Of a stretch of DNA of 64,000 nt, positions 33,318 to 42,389 are shown piece after piece. The notes below the pieces were generated by a model. The model was not told the origin of the DNA, did not search any database, and saw only the letters and a list, made by a program, of their open reading frames with translations. Position 1 is the first letter of the stretch, and every line of letters begins with the position of its first letter. Both the position numbers and the translations under genes were made by a program. Origin of the DNA: Myxococcaceae bacterium (GTDB taxonomy: Bacteria; Myxococcota; Myxococcia; Myxococcales; Myxococcaceae); NCBI GenBank assembly GCA_016793095.1, contig JAEUJQ010000032.1:310001-374000 (forward strand). Reading direction: 5' to 3'.

Positions 33318-33923
33318 TCAGCCGACGAGGTCGGGACGCAGCGCGCGCAGGTGCTCGCGGAAGGCGGCGGCGGTCGTGAAGACCCGGCCATGCAGCCCCA
33401 GGGCGGTCGCGGCGTCGGCGTAGCGCGGCACGTCATCGAAGAACGCGGCGCGTGAAGCAGGCACGCGCGCGAGCTCGAGTGCCTTCCGGTAGACGGCCTC
33501 GTCGGGCTTCATCGCGCCCACCTCGCACGAGAGCACCAGCCCGTCGAAGCGCTCGAGCACCGGCAGCCTCGGGCGCAGGTACGCGACGTGCTGATCGTGG
33601 GTGTTCGACAGCAGCACGAGGCGAATCCGCCCGACGAGGCGCTCGACCTCCCGCACCATCTCGTCGTGCAGGGTGAAGTGACAGTTCCACAGGTTGAACC
33701 ACTCAACCGGTCCGAGCTCAGCGCCCAGGCGCGCGACGAGCTCCCGGCGCAGGGCATCGCCGGGCAGCAGTCCGCGATTCACCCGCTCCCACAACCCACC
33801 GTCGAGGCGCGCGCGCACTGCCTCTCGAGTCGAGCCGAAGGCGCGGGCGAGCTCCGAGAACAGCTTCTCGTTGTCGTGGAACGCCAGCACGTTGCCGAGA
33901 TCGAGGATGAGGGCGTCGATCAT
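33318..33923 (-). CDS. HAD-superfamily hydrolase (YihX-like)
   Basis: 201 residues. Motif I is LILDLGNVLA (nucleophile Asp8, Gly in place of the second Asp as in the YihX subgroup). Motif II is LVLLSNTHD, and motif III/IV are KPDEAVYRKAL and AAFFDDVPRYADAA. Such enzymes dephosphorylate sugar phosphates. The start ATG shares its A with the stop of the upstream phospholipase-D-like gene (TGATG). Confidence 0.88.
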   Translation of the reverse strand: MIDALILDLGNVLAFHDNEKLFSELARAFGSTREAVRARLDGGLWERVNRGLLPGDALRRELVARLGAELGPVEWFNLWNCHFTLHDEMVREVERLVGRIRLVLLSNTHDQHVAYLRPRLPVLERFDGLVLSCEVGAMKPDEAVYRKALELARVPASRAAFFDDVPRYADAATALGLHGRVFTTAAAFREHLRALRPDLVG

Positions 33924-34555
33924 CACGGCCTCCCGAGCCGCCGGGCTCTTCCCAGCACGATGCCAGTCGGGGCGCGGGCGCGACGACCGGCCTTCACCGA
34001 GGGGCCCCGCCCGATGGGGTCCGGGCACTGGGCGAACAGACGACAGGACCCACACTCGCTTCCACCCCAGACGGCCTCGAAGAGCGCTGAGACGCGGTCG
34101 ATGGTGTCGAAGTCTTCGGTGACGAGGCCCAGCTCGAAGTTCCGCGCGTGCGCGTGCTTCGCGCCCAGGCCCGCGCCCGTCAGGTTCGCGCTGCCCAGGT
34201 ACAGCCAGGCGCCGTCGACGAGCACGGCCTTGAAGTGAACGCGCGGGCACAGCTTGAGCTCCATGCGCGCACCGCCGGCGCCGCCGGTGCGGATCAGCTT
34301 CTCGTGGCGATCGAACGCCGCACGAAACGGGCGGGAGGGCAGCTCGGCGTGCAGCACGCGCACCGAGACGCCCCGCTTCGTCAGCCGCGCGAACACGTCG
34401 GCGACCGGACGGAACCTGCCATCGACCTCGACGAGCATCGCCTTCACGTTGGCCGTCGCGATGAGGACGGACTCGCGCGCCAGCAGGAGCCGCTCGACGA
34501 CGACGCGGCGGTAGAGCTCATCGCTGACGAGCAGCTCTGCGTCCAGGGGGCGCAC
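33923..34555 (-). CDS. Phospholipase D-like protein with a single HKD motif
   Basis: 210 residues, one HXKX4D motif (HFKAVLVDGAWLYLGSANLTG) in the second half. With only one HKD it must dimerise to be active, as in Nuc/BfiI-type nucleases. A C-terminal Cys cluster (CGSCRLFAQC) and a basic tail could bind metal or nucleic acid. It may be a nuclease or phosphodiesterase; no signal peptide. Coupled to the HAD gene downstream. Confidence 0.8.
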   Translation of the reverse strand: MRPLDAELLVSDELYRRVVVERLLLARESVLIATANVKAMLVEVDGRFRPVADVFARLTKRGVSVRVLHAELPSRPFRAAFDRHEKLIRTGGAGGARMELKLCPRVHFKAVLVDGAWLYLGSANLTGAGLGAKHAHARNFELGLVTEDFDTIDRVSALFEAVWGGSECGSCRLFAQCPDPIGRGPSVKAGRRARAPTGIVLGRARRLGRP

Positions 34556-34664
34556 AGGCCCACTCTCGCACGCCAGAGCGGCGCGCCAAGGGCCGGAGCA
34601 GGCCGACGTCCGCCGACAGGTCCGACCCGAGGCCCCCGGCGGCTCGAAGCGCTAAGGTGAGGTG

Positions 34665-36212
34665 ATGCTCCGCCTCCCTGTTGCGGCCCTGGTGTCGCTG
34701 GTCGGCCCCCTCTGCGCGTGTCAGCCGCCCGACATGCCGACGCTCGAAGTCATCGCGAGCCCCCGCACCATCGACGGCCGCGGAGGAACCTCCACCATCT
34801 CCGTGAGCGCATCGCGGCGCGACCAGGTGGCTGGCAGTGGCACCGTGCGGCTGAGCTCGACCGCCGGGACCTTCAAGCCGCCGGTGACCCTCACGCTGGA
34901 CGGTGAGGGGAAGGCGAGTGAGACGTTCACGTGCCTCACCGCCAACGACCCCGCTTGCGTGCCGCGCGTCACCATCACCGCTGAGTGGGTGCACAACGGC
35001 ATGGCCTTCGCGGCCGAGACCCGTGTCACGGTGAGCGCTGCAGGCGGTGGTGCGGCAGGCGGCGGTGCGGCAGGCGGTGGTGCGGCAGGCGGCGGTGCGG
35101 CAGGCGGTGGTGCGGCAGGCGGCGGTGCGGCAGGCGGCGGTGCGGCAGGCGGTGGTGCGGCAGGCGGCGGCTCGGCAGGCGGCGGTGCGGCAGGCGGCGG
35201 TTCGGCAGGCGGCGGTTCGGCAGGCGGCGGTTCGGCTGGCGGCGGTTCGGCAGGCGGCGGTGCGGCAGGCGGCGGTTCGGCAGGCGGTTCGGCAGGCGGC
35301 GGCTCTGCCGGAGGGACCACTGATGCCGGCAGCAACCTGCGCTTCAGCGCCCCTGTGATCGACCCGTCCCACGTCATTCTGTTCGGGACCCTCACGCGGA
35401 ACACCTGCGAGGGCGCGTTCGCACAGGTGGACGCAGGCACCACGAGGCCGTTCGTGGGGGTGCCCTGTGCGCTCGAGCCGCAGCACGCGTCGCTCCGACC
35501 TGATGGTGGCTTCGTGTATCTCCACCCGACCACGAGCCGGGTGCTGCACGCGGTCCCTGATGCGCTCGGGTTTCACTCGAACGGGTGGCTCTACCCGACG
35601 AACGTCGAGGGCAATGACATCGACCTCACTCCGGCCTGCACCGGGAACCCGACGCGCTTCCTGCTTCGCCCGAATGGAGCGGTGGTCGCGCAATGCTCGA
35701 ATGGCACCTGGATGGAAGGGGCAGCGACGCTCACGCACCTCGGCATGGAGAACATCATCGCCCTGGGCCGCGATGGGACAGCGATGGTGAATCGCTCAGG
35801 GAACGTGTTTCTCATCTCGAACACGGGCACGCAGACCCCCGTCGCGACCCCCTTCGTACCCGCCTCGAAGCTGACGCGCGCGAACGCCGCAGGCTTCCTC
35901 TCGGTAGCGACGATGCCAACCTGCTCGCTGTACCAGATCGCCAATGACGGCACTGTCACCAAGGTCGGTGACTACTCGACCGTCTCGGGCATCGGCAGCA
36001 TCGCTCCAGCGTGCAACGGCCGCATCGACGCGACCGGCACCTTGTTCTTTGGAGTCACGACCATCGGCGGTACTGGTGTCGTTCAACGGCCGCTTGGCGC
36101 CGGTCCGTTCACCTGGGTCGCCCTGCCGAACATGAGCAGCACCGTCTGGGATTTCGGGCCGCGCTACAACTTCATTCTCACCGACGGCAATCACCTCGTC
36201 ACCTCGCCCTGA
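34665..36212 (+). CDS. Lipoprotein with Gly-rich spacer and C-terminal propeller-like domain
   Basis: 515 residues; ATG 34665 follows GGTGAGG, and a GTG one codon earlier is possible. Lipobox VGPLCAC. Residues 25-125 form an Ig-like (invasin/Big) domain (ASPRTIDGRGGTSTISVSASRR). A spacer of about 19 AGGG(A/S) repeats follows. The C-terminal 300 residues (FLLRPNGAVVAQCSNGTWMEG, IIALGRDGTAMVNRSGNVFLI) show repeated strands like a beta-propeller. The layout suits a protein displayed on the cell surface, with the spacer reaching outward. Ligand unknown. Confidence 0.82.
   Translation: MLRLPVAALVSLVGPLCACQPPDMPTLEVIASPRTIDGRGGTSTISVSASRRDQVAGSGTVRLSSTAGTFKPPVTLTLDGEGKASETFTCLTANDPACVPRVTITAEWVHNGMAFAAETRVTVSAAGGGAAGGGAAGGGAAGGGAAGGGAAGGGAAGGGAAGGGAAGGGSAGGGAAGGGSAGGGSAGGGSAGGGSAGGGAAGGGSAGGSAGGGSAGGTTDAGSNLRFSAPVIDPSHVILFGTLTRNTCEGAFAQVDAGTTRPFVGVPCALEPQHASLRPDGGFVYLHPTTSRVLHAVPDALGFHSNGWLYPTNVEGNDIDLTPACTGNPTRFLLRPNGAVVAQCSNGTWMEGAATLTHLGMENIIALGRDGTAMVNRSGNVFLISNTGTQTPVATPFVPASKLTRANAAGFLSVATMPTCSLYQIANDGTVTKVGDYSTVSGIGSIAPACNGRIDATGTLFFGVTTIGGTGVVQRPLGAGPFTWVALPNMSSTVWDFGPRYNFILTDGNHLVTSP
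35040..35325 (+). repeat. 15-bp tandem repeat coding AGGG(A/S) spacer
   Basis: About 19 copies of the 15-bp unit gcggcaggcggtggt, varying at the third position and between gcg and tcg. It is in frame and encodes a Gly/Ala/Ser linker; not a CRISPR, as there are no unique spacers. Confidence 0.95.
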
Positions 36213-36262
36213 GCCACGCACAATCGGCCGCAGCCGGAGCGCCGACGGGCTACGGTGAGCGA

Positions 36263-37942
36263 ATGCGCTACTCCCGTGAGCCCGTCAAAGCCCCCCGCGT
36301 CGCCGGCGTCGCCCTGCGCGCGTTCGTCAACGCGCTCGAGAGCACGGTCGGCTCGGTCATCCTGAACAAGCTCGTCACCGACTCGGGCATCGCGCGCTTC
36401 CGCGAGACGAGCGCAGGGCACGCGTCGCCGATTCAGGTGCCGCTGCCGCTGGGCCCCGAGCCCACGGGCGTCACCGAGCCCAGGGCGCTGGCGCTCACCG
36501 CGCTCACCTCGCCGACCGTCGTTCCCGGGGTGAAGCTCGAGACGGCCGCGGCGTTCCGCGAGGCCTACCAGGCGGGCGCGACGGACCCGACGCGCGTCAT
36601 CCGCAAGCTCGAAGACGCCATCTTCAGGCTCGAGGGCGGCGACCAGCCGATGAACTTCTTCATCTCGCGCAAGGAGGCGCTGGTGCTCGCGGACGCCGAG
36701 AAGTCGACGGCGCGGTGGCGGGCGGGCGCTCCCTTGTCGGCGCTCGACGGGGTGCCGGTGGTGCTGAAGGACGAGGTGGACCTCGAGGGCTTCGTCACCA
36801 CGCTGGGCACGAAGTTCCGCACCGACGTCGCGACGAAAGACTCGACGGTGGCCGAGCGCCTCAAGGCAGCGGGCGCCATCATCCTCGGCAAAGCGAACAT
36901 GAACGAGATCGGCATCAACCCGATCGGCCTCAACCCGCACCACGGGCCGGCGCGAAACCCCTTCGACCGCACCCGCATCACGGGCGGCTCGTCTTCCGCT
37001 TCCGCCGCCGTCGTGGCCGCGGGCCTGTGTCCCATCTCCATCGGCGCCGACGGTGGCGGCTCCATCAGGATTCCCGCCGCGCTCTGCGGCGTCGTGGGCC
37101 TCAAGGCGACCTTCGGGCGCATCAGCGAAGCCGGCGTGCCACCGCTCTGCTGGAACCCCGGGCACGTGGGACCGCTCGGGCTGACGGTGGCCGACGTCGC
37201 CGCCGCCTACGCGCTCATCGCCGGCCCGGACGAACGAGACCCCGTGTCGATGCGTCAGCCGCCGCTCCACCTGACGGACTTCGAGAGGCGCTCACTCGAG
37301 GGGGTGCGCGTCGGCGTCTGCCAGCCCTACTTCGAAGACGCCGAGCCGGACGTGGTGGCCCGGTGCCGCGAGGCGCTCAAGGTGCTGACCGACGCGGGCG
37401 CGAAGGTGGTGGAGCTGCCGCCGCCCGACCTGAACCTCATCCTCTGGAGCCACTCCATCATCATCCTCTCGGAGATGCGGGAGGCGATGCACGACGAGGT
37501 GTTGAAGGACTCGACGCGGTTCGCCCTCGACTCGCGCACCAACCTGGCCATCGGCGGGCACTTCACGTCACGCGACTACGTGCACGCGATGCGGCACCGT
37601 CACAAGCTGACGCGCGAGTGGCTCGAGCTGATGCGCACGTGCGACGTCGTCGCGACGCCGACGACCGCCTGCACGGCGCCGCTCATCCCCGAGGCGACGC
37701 TGCCCGACGGTGAGTCGAACCTGCCGGTGGTGGACCAGTTGATGCGCTTCATCCGCGTGGGCAACCTCACCGGCTTCCCCGCCCTCTCGCTGCCGGTGGG
37801 CCTCGACGCGCTGGGGCTGCCGGTGGGCCTGCAGCTGATGGCGCGGCCGTACCAGGAGCACCTGCTGCTGCGCCTGGGCCGCGTCATCGAGAGCACCGTG
37901 CCGCGCAGCCGGCCACGGGTGCACGTCACCGCGCTCTCGTGA
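36263..37942 (+). CDS. Amidase-signature hydrolase
   Basis: 559 residues, amidase signature family. Catalytic Lys169 in VVLKDEVD, cis-Ser within GGSSSAS (243-245) and nucleophile Ser267 in GADGGGSIRIPA are all present. The long N-terminal helical extension (about 90 residues) recalls fatty-acid amide hydrolases. It should cleave an amide or ester of a hydrophobic substrate. No signal peptide. Single gene 50 bp after the lipoprotein. Confidence 0.9.
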   Translation: MRYSREPVKAPRVAGVALRAFVNALESTVGSVILNKLVTDSGIARFRETSAGHASPIQVPLPLGPEPTGVTEPRALALTALTSPTVVPGVKLETAAAFREAYQAGATDPTRVIRKLEDAIFRLEGGDQPMNFFISRKEALVLADAEKSTARWRAGAPLSALDGVPVVLKDEVDLEGFVTTLGTKFRTDVATKDSTVAERLKAAGAIILGKANMNEIGINPIGLNPHHGPARNPFDRTRITGGSSSASAAVVAAGLCPISIGADGGGSIRIPAALCGVVGLKATFGRISEAGVPPLCWNPGHVGPLGLTVADVAAAYALIAGPDERDPVSMRQPPLHLTDFERRSLEGVRVGVCQPYFEDAEPDVVARCREALKVLTDAGAKVVELPPPDLNLILWSHSIIILSEMREAMHDEVLKDSTRFALDSRTNLAIGGHFTSRDYVHAMRHRHKLTREWLELMRTCDVVATPTTACTAPLIPEATLPDGESNLPVVDQLMRFIRVGNLTGFPALSLPVGLDALGLPVGLQLMARPYQEHLLLRLGRVIESTVPRSRPRVHVTALS

Positions 37943-38009
37943 CGCCCTGCATGGGAGACGCCGCAAGGAGTCGGTGCCATCGCGAGCCACTTGGCTATCG
38001 TCGCTCGCC

Positions 38010-39368
38010 ATGGCCTCGACCCAATGCCCCAACTGCGGCGCTCCGCTGACCCAGAACCCGGCGCTCTACGGCCCGGGGCTGCCGGGCCTCGCCTGCGGTG
38101 CGTGTCAGACGACGTTCGCTGATGGCGCCGTCACCCAGAAGGTGTTCGAGGCCGCGGGGATTCCGCTCGGCGACGTGAAGCAGGCCATCGAGAAGGCGGC
38201 GCAGCGGCCGAACCAGAACCCGCGCAGCTGCCCCACCTGCAGCAAGAAGCTGGCGAAGTTCGTCTTGAAGGGCATCGAGCTGGACCTCTGCGTCGAGTGC
38301 GGCACCACCGCGTTCGACCCGGGCGAGCTGTGGCGGCTCACCGGCGGCAAGCTGGGCAAGGCGCCCGCCAACATGCCGAAGCAGGGCGTCTTCGAGATGC
38401 TGTGGGACTGCGAGCACTGCGACACGAAGAACCTGCTCGGCAAGACGAACCGCTACTGCCCGGTGTGCGGCGGCCCGCAGGACCCGAAGCGCCGCCGCTT
38501 CCCGGAGCCCGGTCAGGAGACCGCCGCGAACACCGAGTTCGACGGCGCTGACAAGGCCTGCCCGGCGTGCTCGACGCCGAACGGCGCGAAGGCGGTGCAC
38601 TGCCGGCACTGCGGCAGCCCCATGGACGGCGCAGGCCAGGTGAAGCGCCTCGCGGACCAGGTGGACGGGCGCAGCGTCGAGGAGGCTCCGAAGCAGGCGG
38701 CGCCCCCTCCCCCGGCGAAGAAGAAGCTGTGGCCGTACGTCGCCGGCGCGGTCGCAGTGATGATGTGCGGCTTCTGCGGCGTGATGGCGATGTGGAAGAA
38801 GCCGTCGAAGGCCACCGTCGCCGCGCACACCTGGGAGCGCGTCATCGACGTCGAGAAGTACGGCCCCGTCTCGGAGTCGGCGTGGTGCGACTCGATGCCG
38901 AGCGGCGCCTACGACGTCTCGAAGAGCCGCAAGCAGCGCTCCACCAACAAGGTGCCCGACGGAGAGACGTGCAGCACCCGCAACGTGGACCGCGGCGACG
39001 GCACCTTCGAGCGCAAACAGGAGTGCAAGCCGAAGTACAAGGAGGAGCCGGTGTACGACGACCACTGCGCCTTCAAGGTGGACAAGTGGGCGAAGTCGCG
39101 CAGCGTCACCGCGAAGGGCTCCCGGCGGGAAGCGCCCACGTGGCCGTCGCTCGCGGGCCTGCGGGGCGGCGTGGGCGTGGGCGCCGAGCGCGAGGGCGCG
39201 CACCACGAGACGTACACGGTGAAGTTCACCGGCCCGAAGGGCGAGGACTGGAGCTGCGCCTACGGCGAGGGCCAGTGGCAGTCGCTGCAGGAGGGCACCA
39301 CCCACGACGTGCAGGTGCGCGTCATCGGAGGCGGGCTCGACTGCGGCAGCGTCTTCTCGGGGAAGTGA
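38010..39368 (+). CDS. Multi-zinc-ribbon membrane protein
   Basis: 452 residues. Four Cys-pair zinc ribbons occur in order: CPNCGAP...CGACQ, CPTCSKK...CVECG, CEHCDTK...CPVCGG and CPACSTP...CRHCG. One membrane helix (LWPYVAGAVAVMMCGFCGVMAMW, near residue 245) follows, then an extracytoplasmic domain with several Cys (TCSTRN, KQECKPK, DDHCAFK). The layout suggests a membrane-anchored sensor or assembly factor; the ribbons would be cytoplasmic. I know no characterised relative. Confidence 0.82.
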   Translation: MASTQCPNCGAPLTQNPALYGPGLPGLACGACQTTFADGAVTQKVFEAAGIPLGDVKQAIEKAAQRPNQNPRSCPTCSKKLAKFVLKGIELDLCVECGTTAFDPGELWRLTGGKLGKAPANMPKQGVFEMLWDCEHCDTKNLLGKTNRYCPVCGGPQDPKRRRFPEPGQETAANTEFDGADKACPACSTPNGAKAVHCRHCGSPMDGAGQVKRLADQVDGRSVEEAPKQAAPPPPAKKKLWPYVAGAVAVMMCGFCGVMAMWKKPSKATVAAHTWERVIDVEKYGPVSESAWCDSMPSGAYDVSKSRKQRSTNKVPDGETCSTRNVDRGDGTFERKQECKPKYKEEPVYDDHCAFKVDKWAKSRSVTAKGSRREAPTWPSLAGLRGGVGVGAEREGAHHETYTVKFTGPKGEDWSCAYGEGQWQSLQEGTTHDVQVRVIGGGLDCGSVFSGK

Positions 39369-39399
39369 AGCGAAGGGGTCGAGGTGTCGAGGGCTCGTC

Positions 39400-40968
39400 T
39401 CACGGGACGCCGGTGATGAGCGCGAGGCCGGTCGGCGCGCCCGGCGCGTCGCTCAGCGCCGCGCGCACGAGCTGCTCGAGCGCCGGCTGCGAGCGCTTCG
39501 TCTTCCAGTGGCCCTCGAGCGCCTCGTACAGTCGTGACGCCTTGCCGCCCGGCCAGACCTCGGCGAGCTGCGAGGCCGTCTGCGGCTGGCCGTCGTACGC
39601 CAGCGTGCCCGGGAAGAAGAGCCGGTGGAAGTCGTGCACCGTCGCCTCGCCGCCCTCGTCGAACGCCTGGTGGCCGTCGCCCTTCACGCCACGCGGGCCC
39701 ACCTGCACGGGCTGCTTCCAGGCCTGACGGAACCACTTCACGCGCTGGTAGCGATCGGACAGGTGGGCGACGAGCAACGGCACCGCCGCCGCGCCGTCGA
39801 GCGTCGCGAGGGCCTGGCGCCCGGCTGCCCGCGGGTTGTCGTTGTCGCCGTGGTCCTTCCGGTCGAGCACCGCCAGCACCGCGTCGCACACCCCCCGCCA
39901 CGCCGCGTCCCCCATCGGCGCGCCCAGCCACACCAGCGCGTGCCGCTCGTCGTGGAGCGGCAGCAGCGCGACCCGCTCGTGCTCCTGTCTGAGGAGCGCC
40001 ACCTCGTACCGCCGCGTCCTGAGCGTCTCGACGCGGCCCGGTGGGAGCGCGGTCGCGACATCGGGCAGGAGAGCCCGCACGGCGACCAGCTTCACGTCGC
40101 CGGTCGGCGCGGGGCGCGACCAGGTGTTCTTCTGGAAGTCTTCCCAGAAGGCGTTCTTCGCCAGGGTGACGATGCGCAGGGGCGCTTCGCCGAGCTGCGC
40201 GTTCGCGACGTCGAGCAGCGCCCGCAGCCCGTTGCCGTACCCGCCCTTCGCGCCGCGCCCGAGAAAGCCCGGGCTGGGGAACAGCAGCAGGTCATTCGCC
40301 GCGAGGTGAAGGACGCGCCCGTTCTCGAAGTGGTCGCCCCGCTCGCGCAACGACTTGCGCTCGAGCGCCTGGCCGTGGCCCGACGGCACGATGGTGCGCG
40401 CCTCCTCGCTCGAGGCCCAGGCGAACGCTTCACGGGCTCCGGCTGCGTAGGGCGTCACCGTCATGCGGTGTGGGTCGAAGAGTGCGATGGCCACCTCGAG
40501 GCGGTTCGAGAACGCCCCGCGGCAGAGCGCGTCGAGCGCGAGGTTGGCGGCCAGGCCCGGGTCCGCGTCGGCAGCGAGCGAGTCGGAGAGGGCCTGGAGC
40601 GCGGCCTCGAGCGGCGTCGCGACCGGCACGCCCGCGGTGTCCACCGCGCGCAGCGAGACGAAGGCGAACCGCGCCTCGGGCAGCTCGAAGCCGGCGAACA
40701 CCTCGGGCACGGCGCCGGGAATCGGCTGCTCGATGAGGGACAGCTCGAAGCGCCTCACGGCCCAGTTGCGCAGCGTCGCGTCGGGCTCAGGGAAGGGCGG
40801 CGCCTTCGCCTGCGCGGCCGCCGGCCGTTGGGTCGCGTGGTGCGTCGACACGGCCTGGGCGTGCACCACCAGCGTCGTCTGACAGAAGGTGCAGGTGACA
40901 CGCTCGGCGCCGACGGGCACCTCGATGGGCGCACCGCACGACGGACAATGAGGAGCCTGCAGGTGCAC
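39400..40968 (-). CDS. Zinc-ribbon protein with a PP2C/SpoIIE-like region
   Basis: 522 residues. N-terminal zinc ribbon (CPSCGAP...CTFCQT). Residues about 85-290 carry strands resembling SpoIIE-type phosphatases (VAIALFDPHRMTVTPYAAGA, HLAANDLLLFPSPGFLG), though the metal-binding Asp residues are not all recognisable. The C-terminal half includes a helical region and FHRLFFPGTLAYDGQP. Possibly a regulatory phosphatase or pseudophosphatase. Convergent with the multi-ribbon gene, which shares the same N-terminal ribbon type. Confidence 0.72.
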   Translation of the reverse strand: MHLQAPHCPSCGAPIEVPVGAERVTCTFCQTTLVVHAQAVSTHHATQRPAAAQAKAPPFPEPDATLRNWAVRRFELSLIEQPIPGAVPEVFAGFELPEARFAFVSLRAVDTAGVPVATPLEAALQALSDSLAADADPGLAANLALDALCRGAFSNRLEVAIALFDPHRMTVTPYAAGAREAFAWASSEEARTIVPSGHGQALERKSLRERGDHFENGRVLHLAANDLLLFPSPGFLGRGAKGGYGNGLRALLDVANAQLGEAPLRIVTLAKNAFWEDFQKNTWSRPAPTGDVKLVAVRALLPDVATALPPGRVETLRTRRYEVALLRQEHERVALLPLHDERHALVWLGAPMGDAAWRGVCDAVLAVLDRKDHGDNDNPRAAGRQALATLDGAAAVPLLVAHLSDRYQRVKWFRQAWKQPVQVGPRGVKGDGHQAFDEGGEATVHDFHRLFFPGTLAYDGQPQTASQLAEVWPGGKASRLYEALEGHWKTKRSQPALEQLVRAALSDAPGAPTGLALITGVP

Positions 40969-40986
40969 GCCCGAACCCTGCCACGC

Positions 40987-41628
40987 TCAGAGCGAGCGGC
41001 CCAGCTTCTCGGCCTCGGCGATGGCCGTCTCGAGCCCGCGCGCGGCGGCCTCGGGGCCACCAGCCACCATCGGCTCGGCCGCGACGGCGTGAATCGGGTC
41101 GAGGCCCATGAAGCCGAGGATCATCCTGAGGTACGGCAGGTGGTAGTCGTAGGACGCGAAGGGCGAGCCGGGACGGTAGTCGCCGTCGCGCGAGGTGAGC
41201 ACGACCGCGCTGCGCCCTTTGAGGAGCCCCTGGTAGCCGCCGTTGACGTACTCGAAGGTGAGGCGCCCCTGGACGACGGCGTCGAGCCACCGCTTGAGGA
41301 ACCAGGGGATGCCGAAGTTCCACATCGGCGCCGACACGACGACGAGGTTCGCCGCGTGCAGCTCGTCGGTGAGCGCGGTGAGGGCGTTCCACCGGCGGGC
41401 GCCGACCTCGTCGAGCTTACCCTCGCCGTACATCACCTCGAACTTGGCCTCGACGTCCCACTCATCGAACGCGGGCAGTGAGTCGTGGTGGTGCGCGAGG
41501 TCCTTCGCGATGATGTGCGCGTCGGGCCGGCTGGCCTTGAGCCCGCGGAAGAACGCGTCGTGGACCTTGCGGGTGCGCGAGCGCTCGCCGCGCGGCATGG
41601 CCTGGACATCCAGAACGGTGAACGGCAT
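40987..41628 (-). CDS. azoR: FMN-dependent NADH-azoreductase
   Basis: 213 residues of the AzoR/NQO flavodoxin-like family. Signatures are SAPMWNFGIPWFLKRWLDAV (FMN and dimer contacts), FEYVNGGYQGLLKG and YLRMILGFMGL. AzoR reduces azo dyes and quinones with NADH and FMN. Start ATG 41628 follows GGAAAC after GAAG. It precedes the zinc-ribbon/SpoIIE-like gene by 18 bp. Confidence 0.9.
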   Translation of the reverse strand: MPFTVLDVQAMPRGERSRTRKVHDAFFRGLKASRPDAHIIAKDLAHHHDSLPAFDEWDVEAKFEVMYGEGKLDEVGARRWNALTALTDELHAANLVVVSAPMWNFGIPWFLKRWLDAVVQGRLTFEYVNGGYQGLLKGRSAVVLTSRDGDYRPGSPFASYDYHLPYLRMILGFMGLDPIHAVAAEPMVAGGPEAAARGLETAIAEAEKLGRSL

Positions 41629-41648
41629 GAGAGTTTCCTTCTCGTGGT

Positions 41649-42230
41649 TCAGCGTTGCGTGAGATGAAACGAGACGACGGCGGTGCCCGAATCGTCCCTC
41701 ACTGCGAAGCCCTGTGCGACGTCGTTGATCGCCGTGACGAAGGGAGACGACTCGACGGTCTTCACCTCGAAGCCGGGAATCGACAGCCGGAACTCGAAGC
41801 GCACGCCTCGCGGCTCGACCGCGGCGGTGAGCGAGCCCGACCCGCTGGCCTGCACCCACCGGGCGACGCCGCAGAGCACCGCTTGCAGCCTCGAGAGATC
41901 GGCCCAGTCGTAGCCGAGCCAGGTCGCCAGGTACTTGATGCCCGAGCGGAGGTTCACCAGGGACGTCGGCGTCATGAGCTCCCACTCGAAGACGCCGGTG
42001 GGCTCGGCACCGAGGGCGCTCAGCAGCTCACGCTCGAGGCGCGGGCCGTGGGCAACCGACAAGCCGCGGAGGTTGCGCACGAGCTGATCGACGAGCGCCG
42101 CACGACGCTGCAGGTCGAGCTGCTGCAGCTCACTGGCCACGTCAGCGCCGAGCCCGTCGAAGACCTGCTTCAACTCGATGGCACAGTGACGTGAGACGAC
42201 GGGACGCGCGAGCTCGGCGAAACTGCTCAT
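41649..42230 (-). CDS. Hypothetical helical protein
   Basis: 193 residues starting MSSFAELARPVVS; an earlier in-frame start would add unlikely residues. The first two thirds are helical (LERELLSALG, KYLATWLGYDWADLSRLQAVL) and the end is a beta-sandwich-like stretch (FEFRLSIPGFEVKTVESSP). No Cys motif, signal or catalytic signature. Upstream of azoR in the same direction; function unknown. Confidence 0.65.
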   Translation of the reverse strand: MSSFAELARPVVSRHCAIELKQVFDGLGADVASELQQLDLQRRAALVDQLVRNLRGLSVAHGPRLERELLSALGAEPTGVFEWELMTPTSLVNLRSGIKYLATWLGYDWADLSRLQAVLCGVARWVQASGSGSLTAAVEPRGVRFEFRLSIPGFEVKTVESSPFVTAINDVAQGFAVRDDSGTAVVSFHLTQR

Positions 42231-42389
42231 GGCGAAACTGTGATGGGCGGAGGCCGGGTTCGCAAGCATCCATCCTCGTCGGCAACTTCTGGCGCCGCGA
42301 AGAGTGACTACCCCCACATGCACTGTTGTGCGGTGTCAGGCGGACCAGACCGTGGCAGGGTGCGCGCTCACCCCCGGAGGAGTCACGCC

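Noticed and set aside
35040-35325. Possible CRISPR-like array
   Set aside because: The repeats are contiguous, in frame and without unique spacers; they code for a Gly-rich linker. The same applies to 47470-47925 and 51615-51880.
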